Shown here piece after piece: positions 27,964-37,011 of a stretch of 64,000 nt of DNA. Origin of the DNA: DATARR01 sp034666985 (GTDB taxonomy: Bacteria > Acidobacteriota > Thermoanaerobaculia > Multivoradales > UBA5704); the NCBI GenBank assembly GCA_034666985.1, contig JAXDKS010000005.1, positions 1 through 64,000 on the forward strand, read 5' to 3'. A model generated the notes under the pieces. It searched no databases. It worked only from the letters and a program-made list of their open reading frames with translations, and had not been told where the DNA came from. The number at the start of each line of letters is the position of its first letter. Position 1 is the stretch's first letter. The position numbers and the translations under genes were made by a program.

Positions 27964-30360
27964 TCACCTCGAAGGGGTGGCCCCCAGCATCGTCCCCACG
28001 AGCCGCTGGTACTCGGGATCGTCCCTTAGCGAGGCATAGGCGGGGAGCTTGAACCAGCGGGGCTGGACGCCTTTTTCCAAAGCCTTCTTGATTGTTTCTA
28101 CAGCCAGGCTCCTTTCTCCCATCACAACATAAATCAGGGCCGCCGCTTGGAGGACTTCGCCGTCATCCGGGCTTCTCTTGAGGGCCTGCTGGATGGCCGT
28201 TTCGGCCTCGGGGAAGCGATCGAGATGAGCCAAGCATTGGGCTCGCGTCGCTTGGTCGTGCGGAGAGAGGCCAGCCCCGAGGAGATTGCTGTCCAGGTGT
28301 AGCAGGGCTTCGTTGTAAAGAGTGTGAGCCACCTGCTTGTTGCGGAGGGCGAGCTCCGCGTCGGCGAGGTTGATGGTCGCCGTGACATTGTCCGGCTCGA
28401 AGCTCAGAGCCTGCCGGAAAGCGCGGCGGGCCTCGTCATAATGTTCAAGGAGGAACTCGGCATTTCCCAGGTTGGTGTAGTAGACGCGCTGGGGCGCCCT
28501 GTCGATCAGCTCCCGAAAGAGGACCTCGGCCTGTGCGGGGTCGCCGTAGAGCAACTCGATCGTAGCCTGTTTTTCTAAGACCCAGAGGTTATCAGGAGAG
28601 CTGGTAATAGCCTGTTTGAGATGGTTCCGGGCGTCGGTGACGCGACCGGTTCGAGCCTCGAGATCCACGAGGAAATAGAAATTTTCCCAGGTGGATTGCT
28701 GCTTGACGAGCTTGAGCAGGTCGTCCCGCGCTTCCACCCTCTTTCCCTCACTCTCCGCGAGGTTGGAGCGCAGCAGGAGCAACTGGGGGTCTCCCGGCTT
28801 GAGGCTCTCGAGCCGCTTGAGCGTGTCCCTGGCGTCTCTTTCACGTCCTCGGGCCATCTCCACCTTGAACTGCAGGAAGAGCGGCCGGACGTCTGCTGGA
28901 GCCAGCGCCTGGGCTTGGCCGACCAGCATTTCAGCGCTGTCGAGGTACTGAGTATCCCCCTTGGAGTAGAACTGCGTAAGGTACATGTCCGCGGCCAGGG
29001 TCCGCGCCTCCAGGAATTCAGGGGAGGTGGTGATCACGTGGTTGAGCCGCTCCAGCAGAGTCTCAGCGGGAACCGTATTGATATCGTTCTGAATTTTGAG
29101 GAATGCCTCGTGATCCTTGGGGCGGACTTTCGAGGTGAGCGGGACCTGACCGGATCGGTCATGGGATGAATCGTGAGAATTACCGTTGTGAAGGCTTCGG
29201 ATCACCTGCTCTTCCAGCAAGCGGTGATCTTCTCGATCGGGAGACATCTCGACTTTACGGTGCCGCAAGATCGGCTGGACGTAGTAGATGGCGATTCCAA
29301 GGACCACTACAGCCAAGACGGAGAGGGCCGCTATCCGGAGTCGCCGGTATGGGAGCGGCGGGACCGACGTCCCGTCTTTCGACGCGGAAGCCCCGCCGGA
29401 TCGCGACAGAGGCTGAGAGGGAGGAGGTGAGGAAGGGGTGTGATACCCCGTCGGGAACTCGCTGAGGGTCTCCTCGGAGGACAAGACTGGAGAGGAGCCG
29501 GCGGCGATTTCGATGGCTGCGAGCTCATGAACCACCTCAGCCGCGCTGTGAGGACGGAAGGCAGGCTCCTTTTCGAGCAGGCGCGCGATCAGGCTGCCGA
29601 GCCGCGATGGGACGGCCGGCCGGACCGTGTCCACCCGCGGGGGATCCTTGGAAATCACCTGGGTGAGGATCTCCAGGGCGCCCGAGCCGCGGAAGGGAGG
29701 CTGGCCAGTCAACATCTCATAGAGCATGACGCCGAGCGAGAAGAGATCGGAACGCTCGTCCACCTCGGCTCCCTTCGCCTGCTCGGGTGACATGGAACGG
29801 CAGGTGCCCAGCACGAGGCCTGACATCGTCAAGGTCGGATCGCCATTCGCCGGCACGAGCGGCTTGGCCAGGCCGAAATCGAGGATCTTGGCGTGCCCGG
29901 ACGGAGTGACGATGATGTTCTCGGCCTTGAGGTCGCGGTGAACGATCCCCGCGGCGTGGGCGGCGGCGAGCCCGGAGGCGACCTCTCCCGCCAGTCGTAC
30001 CGCGAGCGCTGGATCGAGGGGGCCGCCCACCAGGGTGGCGGCCAGCGTTCGACCCTCGACGTACTCCATGACGATGCAGTCGTCGCCGGCGTCGTCCTTC
30101 TGCAACTCGTAGACGTGCACGATGGCCGGATGGCTGAGGCCGGCGACGGCCTGGGCCTCCCGCAGCAGGCGCTGGCGCAGGGTCGGGGTGATCTCGCCGT
30201 CGTGCCGGATGCGCTTGATGGCCACCCGCCGCTGAAGACCTTCGTCCCAGGCGAGGAACACCTCTCCCATGCCGCCCCGGCCGAGGACCTCCAGGATCCG
30301 ATAGGCGCCGATGGAGTCTGCGCTCTCTGAGGGAGGCACGGGTTCCGACACGGACATCAT
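27964..30360 (-). CDS. Transmembrane Ser/Thr protein kinase with extracytoplasmic TPRs
   Basis: A 798-residue Hanks-type kinase. The cytoplasmic kinase domain (about 20-290) has the Gly loop GRGGMGEV (27-34), the ATP-binding Lys49, HRDLKAEN (141-148) and DFG (161-163), all intact. A juxtamembrane Pro/Ser linker leads to one membrane helix (about 341-365), then at least eight TPR-like repeats outside the membrane. This layout suggests sensing of a protein or peptide ligand by the TPR part. The start is ATG 30360 or the next ATG 30357; GGGGAG lies just before. Plausible targets include the FHA activator at 25383-27287. Confidence 0.9.
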   Translation of the reverse strand: MMSVSEPVPPSESADSIGAYRILEVLGRGGMGEVFLAWDEGLQRRVAIKRIRHDGEITPTLRQRLLREAQAVAGLSHPAIVHVYELQKDDAGDDCIVMEYVEGRTLAATLVGGPLDPALAVRLAGEVASGLAAAHAAGIVHRDLKAENIIVTPSGHAKILDFGLAKPLVPANGDPTLTMSGLVLGTCRSMSPEQAKGAEVDERSDLFSLGVMLYEMLTGQPPFRGSGALEILTQVISKDPPRVDTVRPAVPSRLGSLIARLLEKEPAFRPHSAAEVVHELAAIEIAAGSSPVLSSEETLSEFPTGYHTPSSPPPSQPLSRSGGASASKDGTSVPPLPYRRLRIAALSVLAVVVLGIAIYYVQPILRHRKVEMSPDREDHRLLEEQVIRSLHNGNSHDSSHDRSGQVPLTSKVRPKDHEAFLKIQNDINTVPAETLLERLNHVITTSPEFLEARTLAADMYLTQFYSKGDTQYLDSAEMLVGQAQALAPADVRPLFLQFKVEMARGRERDARDTLKRLESLKPGDPQLLLLRSNLAESEGKRVEARDDLLKLVKQQSTWENFYFLVDLEARTGRVTDARNHLKQAITSSPDNLWVLEKQATIELLYGDPAQAEVLFRELIDRAPQRVYYTNLGNAEFLLEHYDEARRAFRQALSFEPDNVTATINLADAELALRNKQVAHTLYNEALLHLDSNLLGAGLSPHDQATRAQCLAHLDRFPEAETAIQQALKRSPDDGEVLQAAALIYVVMGERSLAVETIKKALEKGVQPRWFKLPAYASLRDDPEYQRLVGTMLGATPSR

Positions 30361-30420
30361 CTCCCCTTTAAACGTTCGCTGAGATTGGAAAACCTCACCA
30401 TTGTACTCGAAGGGGAAGAA

Positions 30421-30518
30421 CACAGACGAGCACGGACCGGCAAGGACTGACAGGGACGAAAACAGAAGAGGGGTGTCCTGGCGGTCCTTCGTGTTCGTCC
30501 GTGTTCGTCCGTGTTCTT
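30421..30518. repeat. CACGGAC-type repeat with inverted arms
   Basis: This 98-bp stretch has GAGCACGGAC-type units on the left and GTTCGTCCGTGTTC units on the right, so it can fold back on itself. The same family is found at 35611-35718. It lies between the terminator of the M36 gene and the kinase start. No gene is present. Confidence 0.6.
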
Positions 30519-30553
30519 AAAACAAAAGCCCCCGGCCGGGTGGCCGGGGGCTT
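30518..30553 (-). terminator. Intrinsic terminator of the M36 protease gene
   Basis: A perfect 12-bp stem (AAGCCCCCGGCC against GGCCGGGGGCTT) with loop GGGT on the plus strand. On the minus strand it is followed by TTTTGTTTTAA. It lies 21 bp after the M36 stop codon, a textbook rho-independent terminator. Confidence 0.9.
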
Positions 30554-30574
30554 GAGAGTGGAAGCCGCTCTGGA

Positions 30575-33500
30575 TCAGGCCGTGCGGCGGCGCCGCAGGA
30601 GGAGCAGGGCGGCGCCGGTGAGGGCCAGACAAAGCAGGGCGAGGCCCCATTCGGAGAGCGTCGGGACCTCGACGACCGGCGCCGCGGCGACGACCACGGA
30701 GGTCGGGTCTCCCGTGGCCCCCGTGCCCGGATCGTCGGTGACGCCGGGGGTGTCGTTGGTGCCGTCGGCGTTCGAGTCGAAGGTGAACGAGCCCTGGTTG
30801 GAGATCGTCTGCCCGGCGGTGCCGAGCTTCACGGTGGCGGTGATGGTGATCGTCACCGAGCCGCCGGCGGGGATCGTGCCGTTCCAGGTCACCGTGTTGG
30901 TGCCGACGGTGGCCACGGCCGTGCCGGCGGTGGCGGTGGCGCTCACCAGGGTGAGGGAGGAGGGCAGGACGTCGGTGAACTCGTTGCCCGGATTGTCCGG
31001 CTGGGCCGCTCCGCCGCTGTTGGTGAGGACCACGGTGTAGGTGATGTTGTGACCTTCGGCCGGCGTGCCGCTCTCGGTCTTGGTGGCGGTGACGACCGGC
31101 GCCGCCGCGACGGCGAACGTGGTCGGGTCGTTAGCCGCCACAGTGCCGGGATCGTCGGTCACGGCGCTGGCGTCGTTGGTGTTGTTGCCGTCGGAGTCGA
31201 AGGAGATCGATCCCTGATTGGAGATCGTCGTGCCGCCGGTCCCCGCCTTGACGGTGGCGTTGATGGTGATGGTGACCGAGCCGCCGAGCAGGGCGAGCGA
31301 GCCGTCCCAGGTGACCGTGTTGGTACCGACCGTAGCCACGGCCGTGCCCGAGGTGGCGCTGGCGCTCACCAGGGTGAGGCCGGCGGGCAGGACGTCGGTG
31401 AATTCATGGCCGGGGTTGTCGGCCTGGGTGGCCGTGCCGTTGTTGGTGAGGGTCACCGTGTAGGTGATGGCCCCGCCCACGCTGAAGGTGCCGCTGACCG
31501 TCTTGGTGCCAGTCACCGCCGCGGTGGGCGCGAACGCGGTGCAGGCGAACGCCGTGGGCGTCACGATGATCGACCAGGCGTTGAGCGTGCCGACGTCGGC
31601 CGGTGCCCAGTCGGACATCAGGATCGTCCAGTCGCCCTGGGTGCTCATCCCGTCGTAGCGCGAGAGCTGGCCCACCGGGTCGGGGAAGATGGCGGGATCG
31701 CCGAACAGGAACCAGATGTCGGAGTTGAAGGCCGGCTGCCAGTCGCCGGTGAACGGCGCGTCGGTGGCGAAGCTCTGGTTGAGGTCGTTGACCGATTCGT
31801 CGTCGATCACGGTGTCGATGAAGTTGTCGCCGTCGCCGCCGCCGAAGAGGATCTCGCGCAGCCAGATGAGGTCGGAGCCATAGCCGTTGGGGCCGCGCAG
31901 CTCAATGGTGAGGTCGCCCGTGAAGGTGTGCTGGAGGTCGTCGACCCGGAAGTTGAGGTCGGAGATCTCGAGGTCCTGGGAGACGGTCATCGTGTCGAAG
32001 ACGCCGCGCGGATCACCGTCCGGGATGTCGAGGCCCGGGTTGAGCGTCTTGGTGAAGGTCACCGGCGCGCCGGTGCCCGAGGGGGTGCCCACGCGGATGG
32101 TGAAGTCGAACGACGAGGTGCCGAGGCTGCTGACCGTGGTGACGGTGAGCTTGAGCGACTGGCCGCAGAGGGCGCTGGTCGACAGCGTGAACAGGAAGGT
32201 GTCGCCGGTCGCCACGTTGTTGGCCGGGATCGCGGGATAGGTCGAGGTGTTGTCGAGGATCGTCACCCCCGGCGTCGAGGAGGTCAGGGTCGCGACGGCG
32301 CCCGCCGGCACGTTGAAGCCGGCGCCGCGCCACGGATTGAGCAGCTCGACGGTGAGGCGAATGGGCTCGCCGGGGTCGATGGCGCCGTTGTTGTTGCCCA
32401 GGGTGTCGTCCACCGTGGAGGTCGACAGGTCGAGGTGCGGCAGGGCGGTCGACGTGCCGACGCTCATGTTGCCGAGGTTGAAGGCACCGGCCTGGGCGAG
32501 GGGAGCGACGGCGCCGTAGCCCAGGCCGCGATCCGCGAAGCCCGCCCAGATCGACTTCTCGTTGGCGCAGGCGTTGGTGGCGCAGTCGGCGAGGATGAGG
32601 GCGTCGCGGGCGTCGGTGTAGCTCGGATTGAGCGGCGTCAGCTTGAGGGCGTCGATGACGATCTGGAGCATGGTGTGGTTGCCCGTCGGCACGTCGCCGT
32701 TGGCCCCCGCCGGGTCGGCGATGACGCGGCTTCTCACCTCCCAGAGGGTGAGGGCCCAGATCTCGCCGATGTTGTGCACCTCCAGGCCGCCGTTGAACTC
32801 GAAGCCCACGGGGCTGATGGGGATGCCGCCCGAATAGTCGGCGGTGACGTCGTCGGTCTCCGCCCAGGTCAGCGGATTGATCGAATTGTCCGTCGTATAG
32901 GGGAAGCGGCGGATGCCGTAGAGGTAGTTGTCGGTCAGGCCCAGGAACTGGTAGGTGGCGTAGGCGCCGCTGGCGTACTCGCCGTCGGGGTTGTCGGCGT
33001 TGGTGTTGTTGAGCAGCGACAGGGCGACGAAGTCGCTCCATCCCTCGCCCATGCCGCCGCCCGGGCTCCAGAAGAGGCCGCTGCCGTTGCCGATCAGGCG
33101 GTTGGAGGTGCCGTGGGTCAGCTCGTGCATCATGATCTCGGCGTCGAGGTCGCCGTCACGGTTGGGAGTGGGAAAATCGAAGCGGTACATCTGCATGCGG
33201 CCGGGCGTGCCGTCCGGCGGCGTGGCGAAGTTCGCGTTGTCGGTCCCGGAGCTGTCCTGCGCATCCGCCTGCACGGCGTCGCCGCCGGCGCCCATGCCGC
33301 TGAAGTTGGTGGTCTGGAAGTTGCCGGCGGCCTCGTCGAAGCCGAGGTTGTAGAGCTGGTCGTGGTACCAGTTGGCGACGTAGAAGAGCTGGGTGACGGC
33401 GCCGCGCCGGAACTGGACCTGGACGGCGCCCGTGCCGGTCGGATCGTCGCCGGCGTCAGGGTTGCCTGCCAGGGGTGCCGGCGAGTAGGTGTAGTTGCGC

Positions 33501-34831
33501 GGCGCGGCGCCCAGGAAGTCGCGGTTGTTGGTGTTGGCGTCCGGGTTGCCCACCGGCCGGCCGTTGTTGTCGATCGTGCCGACGTCGCAGACGTTGGTCT
33601 CGCCGCCGCCGCTCACCCGGTCGACACAGGCGTCGACGTTGTTGCCGGTGGTGGTGGAGCCGCCGTCCGGGATCCAGCCATCGGGGCTGGCGGTGACGTC
33701 CTGCGCCGTCAGCATGCTGACGTCAGTGCGGGCGATCTCCGGGAACTGGGTGCCGGAGCCCGGGACGACGTTGGTGGGCGAGTGCGGCGCCGGGCTGTCG
33801 GCCGGGGTCTTGCCGTCGGCCTGCACGTAGACGCTGAAGCGCGCCTGCTGGGTCGAGACCGAGTTGCGCATGTCCTTGCGCCACAGCAGGACGCCGGAGG
33901 TGGCGTCGACGATCGTGTACCAGTCGTGCTTGCCGCTGGTGAAGGTGAACTGGCGCCACGCCGGAATCAGCATCCCGGGACCCGCCGGGAAGTAGATGAG
34001 CTCGCTCTTCACGTCGCCGCCGATGCTGGCGTCGGGCGTGACCACCCGGGTCTCGGTGCCGCTGGCGTTGGTCCCCACCTGGTGCATCAGCGCGGGGTCG
34101 AGGATGATGCCCACCGACTTCATCGCCTGCGTCAGAGCCTGCGCGGCGGAGAGGGTCGACGGCGCCGGCAGGGCCTGGGCGGCGGCGCCCGGCATGAGCT
34201 GGCCCAGGGAGCGCCAGACACGGCCGTCGCGGTCGAGGATGAACCGCGTCTCACTCTGGAAGATCGGGAGGCCGTTGAGCCGCTGGTCGATCCGGACCAT
34301 TCTCAGGCCACTCTTGCTCACGCTCTCGCCGATGAAATGGAGGGCGTCGATCTCGCCGTCCGTCAGCCCGTAGAGGACGCGGTTGGCGTGCAGGAAGTCG
34401 CGCACGACGTCGATCCCCGGCCGGCCGGGAGCGGCGGCGGAGAGCGGGCTCCTGCCGGCCGAGACGATCTCCGGGGCCGCCGTCGCCGTCGAGAAGCGGG
34501 CCGTGGCGCCGGGCGCCGTCTGCCGCAGCTTGTTGAGGGCCTGCCGCATCGACTGGACCTGCGCGGCGATCTCCGCCCGGGTCGGGATGGGCTTGAACGG
34601 CACGGTGGGCTGCGCGGCGACCACGCGGCCGAGGTCCTTGTGTCCCAGGACCCGGATGTCGAAGTTGGCGGAGGGCAGCGAGCCCTTGGCCGCTTTGGCT
34701 GTCTGGGTTCCGGTGACCTTCCTGGCCGCCCGGGGCCCGGCGGCCCCTCCAGGCGCGGCGGACAGCAACAAGAGGAATGCTGCTGTCACGGTGATGTACA
34801 AACCCCTACCCCGATTGGTGTCCCAGCCCAT
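30575..34831 (-). CDS. M36 (fungalysin-type) metalloprotease with P-domain, DUF11 repeats and IPTL-CTERM tail
   Basis: A 1,418-residue secreted zinc protease. Signal peptide (1-30); propeptide (about 50-310, FTP/PepSY-like, holding the enzyme inactive); catalytic domain with HELTHG near residue 568 and GEGWSD near 595; a proprotein-convertase P-domain (about 953-1091); two DUF11 repeats (about 1108-1244 and 1248-1380); and an IPTL-CTERM sorting tail (about 1391-1418: VPTLSEWG, one helix, then RRRRTA). IPTL-CTERM proteins are processed or anchored at the outer envelope by an exosortase-like route; no such enzyme is in the window. AAAGGAG precedes ATG 34831, and a strong terminator follows the gene. 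Confidence 0.92.
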   Translation of the reverse strand: MGWDTNRGRGLYITVTAAFLLLLSAAPGGAAGPRAARKVTGTQTAKAAKGSLPSANFDIRVLGHKDLGRVVAAQPTVPFKPIPTRAEIAAQVQSMRQALNKLRQTAPGATARFSTATAAPEIVSAGRSPLSAAAPGRPGIDVVRDFLHANRVLYGLTDGEIDALHFIGESVSKSGLRMVRIDQRLNGLPIFQSETRFILDRDGRVWRSLGQLMPGAAAQALPAPSTLSAAQALTQAMKSVGIILDPALMHQVGTNASGTETRVVTPDASIGGDVKSELIYFPAGPGMLIPAWRQFTFTSGKHDWYTIVDATSGVLLWRKDMRNSVSTQQARFSVYVQADGKTPADSPAPHSPTNVVPGSGTQFPEIARTDVSMLTAQDVTASPDGWIPDGGSTTTGNNVDACVDRVSGGGETNVCDVGTIDNNGRPVGNPDANTNNRDFLGAAPRNYTYSPAPLAGNPDAGDDPTGTGAVQVQFRRGAVTQLFYVANWYHDQLYNLGFDEAAGNFQTTNFSGMGAGGDAVQADAQDSSGTDNANFATPPDGTPGRMQMYRFDFPTPNRDGDLDAEIMMHELTHGTSNRLIGNGSGLFWSPGGGMGEGWSDFVALSLLNNTNADNPDGEYASGAYATYQFLGLTDNYLYGIRRFPYTTDNSINPLTWAETDDVTADYSGGIPISPVGFEFNGGLEVHNIGEIWALTLWEVRSRVIADPAGANGDVPTGNHTMLQIVIDALKLTPLNPSYTDARDALILADCATNACANEKSIWAGFADRGLGYGAVAPLAQAGAFNLGNMSVGTSTALPHLDLSTSTVDDTLGNNNGAIDPGEPIRLTVELLNPWRGAGFNVPAGAVATLTSSTPGVTILDNTSTYPAIPANNVATGDTFLFTLSTSALCGQSLKLTVTTVSSLGTSSFDFTIRVGTPSGTGAPVTFTKTLNPGLDIPDGDPRGVFDTMTVSQDLEISDLNFRVDDLQHTFTGDLTIELRGPNGYGSDLIWLREILFGGGDGDNFIDTVIDDESVNDLNQSFATDAPFTGDWQPAFNSDIWFLFGDPAIFPDPVGQLSRYDGMSTQGDWTILMSDWAPADVGTLNAWSIIVTPTAFACTAFAPTAAVTGTKTVSGTFSVGGAITYTVTLTNNGTATQADNPGHEFTDVLPAGLTLVSASATSGTAVATVGTNTVTWDGSLALLGGSVTITINATVKAGTGGTTISNQGSISFDSDGNNTNDASAVTDDPGTVAANDPTTFAVAAAPVVTATKTESGTPAEGHNITYTVVLTNSGGAAQPDNPGNEFTDVLPSSLTLVSATATAGTAVATVGTNTVTWNGTIPAGGSVTITITATVKLGTAGQTISNQGSFTFDSNADGTNDTPGVTDDPGTGATGDPTSVVVAAAPVVEVPTLSEWGLALLCLALTGAALLLLRRRRTA

Positions 34832-34903
34832 GCGGACTACTCCTTTCCACGCTCGGAAATCGATTCAATATCGAAGACGAAAAAAAGAGAGTAGCAGACC
34901 CCG

Positions 34904-34920
34904 CAGGTTGCGGCAACCTG
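34904..34920. promoter_or_regulatory. Palindrome between divergent genes
   Basis: CAGGTTGC, one central G, then GCAACCTG: a perfect 8-bp inverted repeat between the divergent starts at 34831 and 34975. Its position fits a regulator-binding site for one or both genes. No promoter elements can be assigned with confidence. Confidence 0.45.
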
Positions 34921-34974
34921 GAAGTCTGTCAAAGTAGCCCTGTGGAGGACGGTTCAAGAGAGGAGGGCTGAGCG

Positions 34975-35601
34975 ATGCGGATCGGGATCATCGGCGCGGG
35001 CAACGTGGGCGGCTCGCTGGGCAGGGGTTGGGCCAGGGCCGGGCACGAGGTGACGTTCGGAGTGCGGGACCCGAAGGACCCCAAGGTCCAGAAGCTCGTC
35101 GCGAAGACGGGAGCGAAGGCCGCCTCCGTGGCCGAGGCGGCGGCTTTCGGCGAGGTGGTGGCGTTCGCCACCCCCTGGGAAGCCACCGAGGACGCGGTGC
35201 GCCACGCGGGCGACCTCGCGGGCAAGGTCGTCTTCGACTGCACCAACCCCCTCGCCCCGCAGCTCGCGGGGCTGACCCACGGCTTCGACACCTCGGCGGC
35301 CGAGATGGTGGCCGCCTGGGCGCCGGGAGCGTGGGTGGTGAAGGTCTTCAACACCACGGGCGCCAACAACATGGCGAACCCGGACTACGGCGGCATCGCG
35401 GCCACCATGTTCTATTGCGGCGACGACGCCGAAGCCAAGGCCGCCGCCGCCCGTCTGGCCGCGGACCTCGGCTTCGATCCCGTGGACGCGGGCAACCTCG
35501 AGCAGGCCCGGCTGCTCGAGCCCCTCGCCCTGCTCTGGATCCGGCTGGCCTACGTCCAGAAGCAGGGGCGGGAGATCGCGTTCAAGCTGCTACGGCGGTA
35601 G
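34975..35601 (+). CDS. NADPH-dependent F420 reductase-like dinucleotide-binding protein
   Basis: A 208-residue oxidoreductase of the F420-NADP family (PF03807 type). The Rossmann motif GAGNVGGSLG is at residues 7-16, followed by VRDPKD, which may help in NADP selection, and KVFNTTGANNM in the middle. The whole length is one domain, normal for the family. Substrate is not known; many relatives in bacteria without F420 use other partners. GAGGAGGG precedes ATG 34975. Divergent from the M36 gene. Confidence 0.85.
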   Translation: MRIGIIGAGNVGGSLGRGWARAGHEVTFGVRDPKDPKVQKLVAKTGAKAASVAEAAAFGEVVAFATPWEATEDAVRHAGDLAGKVVFDCTNPLAPQLAGLTHGFDTSAAEMVAAWAPGAWVVKVFNTTGANNMANPDYGGIAATMFYCGDDAEAKAAAARLAADLGFDPVDAGNLEQARLLEPLALLWIRLAYVQKQGREIAFKLLRR

Positions 35602-35610
35602 GGTGGAGGG

Positions 35611-35718
35611 GAGCACGGACGAGCCACGGACCAACACGGACGAGCACGGACATGAGGTTTCCGTCCGCACAGTCCGTGTTTGTCCGTGCTGGTCCATGTG
35701 AGTCCATGTCTGTCCTCT
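35611..35718. repeat. CACGGAC-type repeat with inverted arms, second copy
   Basis: Left arm made of GAGCACGGACGA-type units, right arm of GTCCGTGTTTGTCCGTG units, so the region can form a long imperfect hairpin. It is the same family as 30421-30518. It fills nearly all of the gap between the oxidoreductase stop and the P1 peptidase start, and may include that gene's promoter. Confidence 0.6.
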
Positions 35719-35745
35719 GAGCCCATGACCTACAATCGCGGGATT

Positions 35746-36888
35746 ATGGGAAGCCTCCTCCCTCTCTCCGTCTGGCTGCTCGTGGCTTTGCTGCAAGGCG
35801 GGCCGTCCGCTCCGCCGGACTTCCGGCCGCGTATCCGCGATCTCGGCGCCGAGCCGGGAATCCTGCCTCCCGGACCGCTCGACGCCATCACCGACGTCGC
35901 GGGAGTCCGCGTCGGACACCAGACGCTGATCCGCGGCGAGTCGGTCCGCACCGGGGTCACGGCGATCCTCCCTCACGGCGGCAACCTGTTCCAGCAGAAG
36001 ACGCCGGCGGCCGTCTACGTGGGCAACGGCTTCGGCAAGGCGGCGGGCTTTCTCCAGGTCCAGGAGCTGGGGAATCTGGAGACGCCGATCGTCCTCACCA
36101 ACACCCTGTCCGTCGGCACCGCGGTCACCGCGGTCGTGGGCTGGACCCTCGAACAGCCGGGCAACCAGGAGGTCCGGTCGGTCAACGCGGTGGTCGGCGA
36201 GACGAACGACGGCTTCCTCAACGACATCCGCGGCCAGCACGTGACAGCGGCGGACGTCCGCGCCGCCCTGGCGAACGCACGGCCGGGGCCGGTGGCCGAA
36301 GGGAGCGTCGGCGCCGGCACGGGGACGATGGCGCTCGGCTGGAAAGGCGGCATCGGCACCGCGTCACGGGCGCTCCCCGCGACCCTCGGCGGCTTCACCG
36401 TCGGCGCCCTGGTGCAGAGCAACTTCGGCGGCGTGCTTGCCATCGACGGCGTGCCTGTGGGCGAAAAACTGGGCCGCTACGATTTTCACGATCAGCTCGC
36501 GAAGGACCCGGGCGCCGGCTCCTGCATGATCATCCTCGCCACCGACGCGCCCCTCTCCTCGCGCAACCTCGAGCGGCTGGCCCGGCGCGCCGTGCTCGGT
36601 CTGGCGCGCACCGGCTCCTACATGAGCAACGGCTCCGGCGACTTCGTGATCGCCTTCTCTACCCGCAACCTCGTCCCCCACGAGCCAACGCAGCGCACCC
36701 TCGCCGTCGAAGAGCTCACCAACGACGCCATGAGCCCGCTCTTCCTGGCCGCCGTAGAGTCCGTCGAAGAGGCGGTCTACAACTCCCTCCTCAAAGCCAC
36801 GACCGTGACCGGCCACCAGGGTCACACCGGGGAGGCGATCCCGGTGGAGCGTGTTCGCGAGTTGCTGCGGCCAAAGGCCAAGGACTGA
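35746..36888 (+). CDS. P1 family peptidase (DmpA-like), exported
   Basis: A 380-residue N-terminal-nucleophile hydrolase of the DmpA/BapA type, which cleaves N-terminal or beta-amino residues from peptides. The precursor self-cleaves before a Ser that becomes the nucleophile; here that is Ser259 in AGSCMIILATDAPL. Other family segments present are GLLxAITDVAGVRVGHQT-like DAITDVAGVRVGHQ, GNGFGK and VQSNFGG. The start is placed at ATG 35746 because a hydrophobic signal peptide (MGSLLPLSVWLLVALLQGG) follows; ATG 35725 is possible. A stem-loop after the stop may end transcription. Confidence 0.88.
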   Translation: MGSLLPLSVWLLVALLQGGPSAPPDFRPRIRDLGAEPGILPPGPLDAITDVAGVRVGHQTLIRGESVRTGVTAILPHGGNLFQQKTPAAVYVGNGFGKAAGFLQVQELGNLETPIVLTNTLSVGTAVTAVVGWTLEQPGNQEVRSVNAVVGETNDGFLNDIRGQHVTAADVRAALANARPGPVAEGSVGAGTGTMALGWKGGIGTASRALPATLGGFTVGALVQSNFGGVLAIDGVPVGEKLGRYDFHDQLAKDPGAGSCMIILATDAPLSSRNLERLARRAVLGLARTGSYMSNGSGDFVIAFSTRNLVPHEPTQRTLAVEELTNDAMSPLFLAAVESVEEAVYNSLLKATTVTGHQGHTGEAIPVERVRELLRPKAKD

Positions 36889-36940
36889 AAGGACCTCAAG
36901 GACAGCAACGACACCGAGGCCCTTTGTCCTTGAAGTCCTT
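36884..36940. repeat. 9-bp-period AAGGAC repeat with inverted arm
   Basis: Units such as AAGGACCTC and AAGGACAGC (36889-36904) face an inverted arm at 36925-36940 with a single mismatch over 16 bp. It lies at the convergent 3' ends of the P1 peptidase and the winged-helix regulator. Confidence 0.65.
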
Positions 36941-36943
36941 GTT

Positions 36944-36997
36944 GATCGCTTGGCTTTGAGCCCTCCAAGTGATGCCAAGCGATCACTCGCTGCATTT
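36944..36997 (+). terminator. Stem-loop after the P1 peptidase gene
   Basis: Perfect 11-bp arms GATCGCTTGGC (36944-36954) and GCCAAGCGATC (36974-36984) with a 19-base loop, followed after a few bases by a T-rich stretch (ATTTTGTTCTT). It lies between convergent genes, so it may act as terminator for the plus-strand gene. The long loop and the gap before the T tract lower confidence. Confidence 0.5.
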
Positions 36998-37011
36998 TGT
37001 TCTTGTCGACT

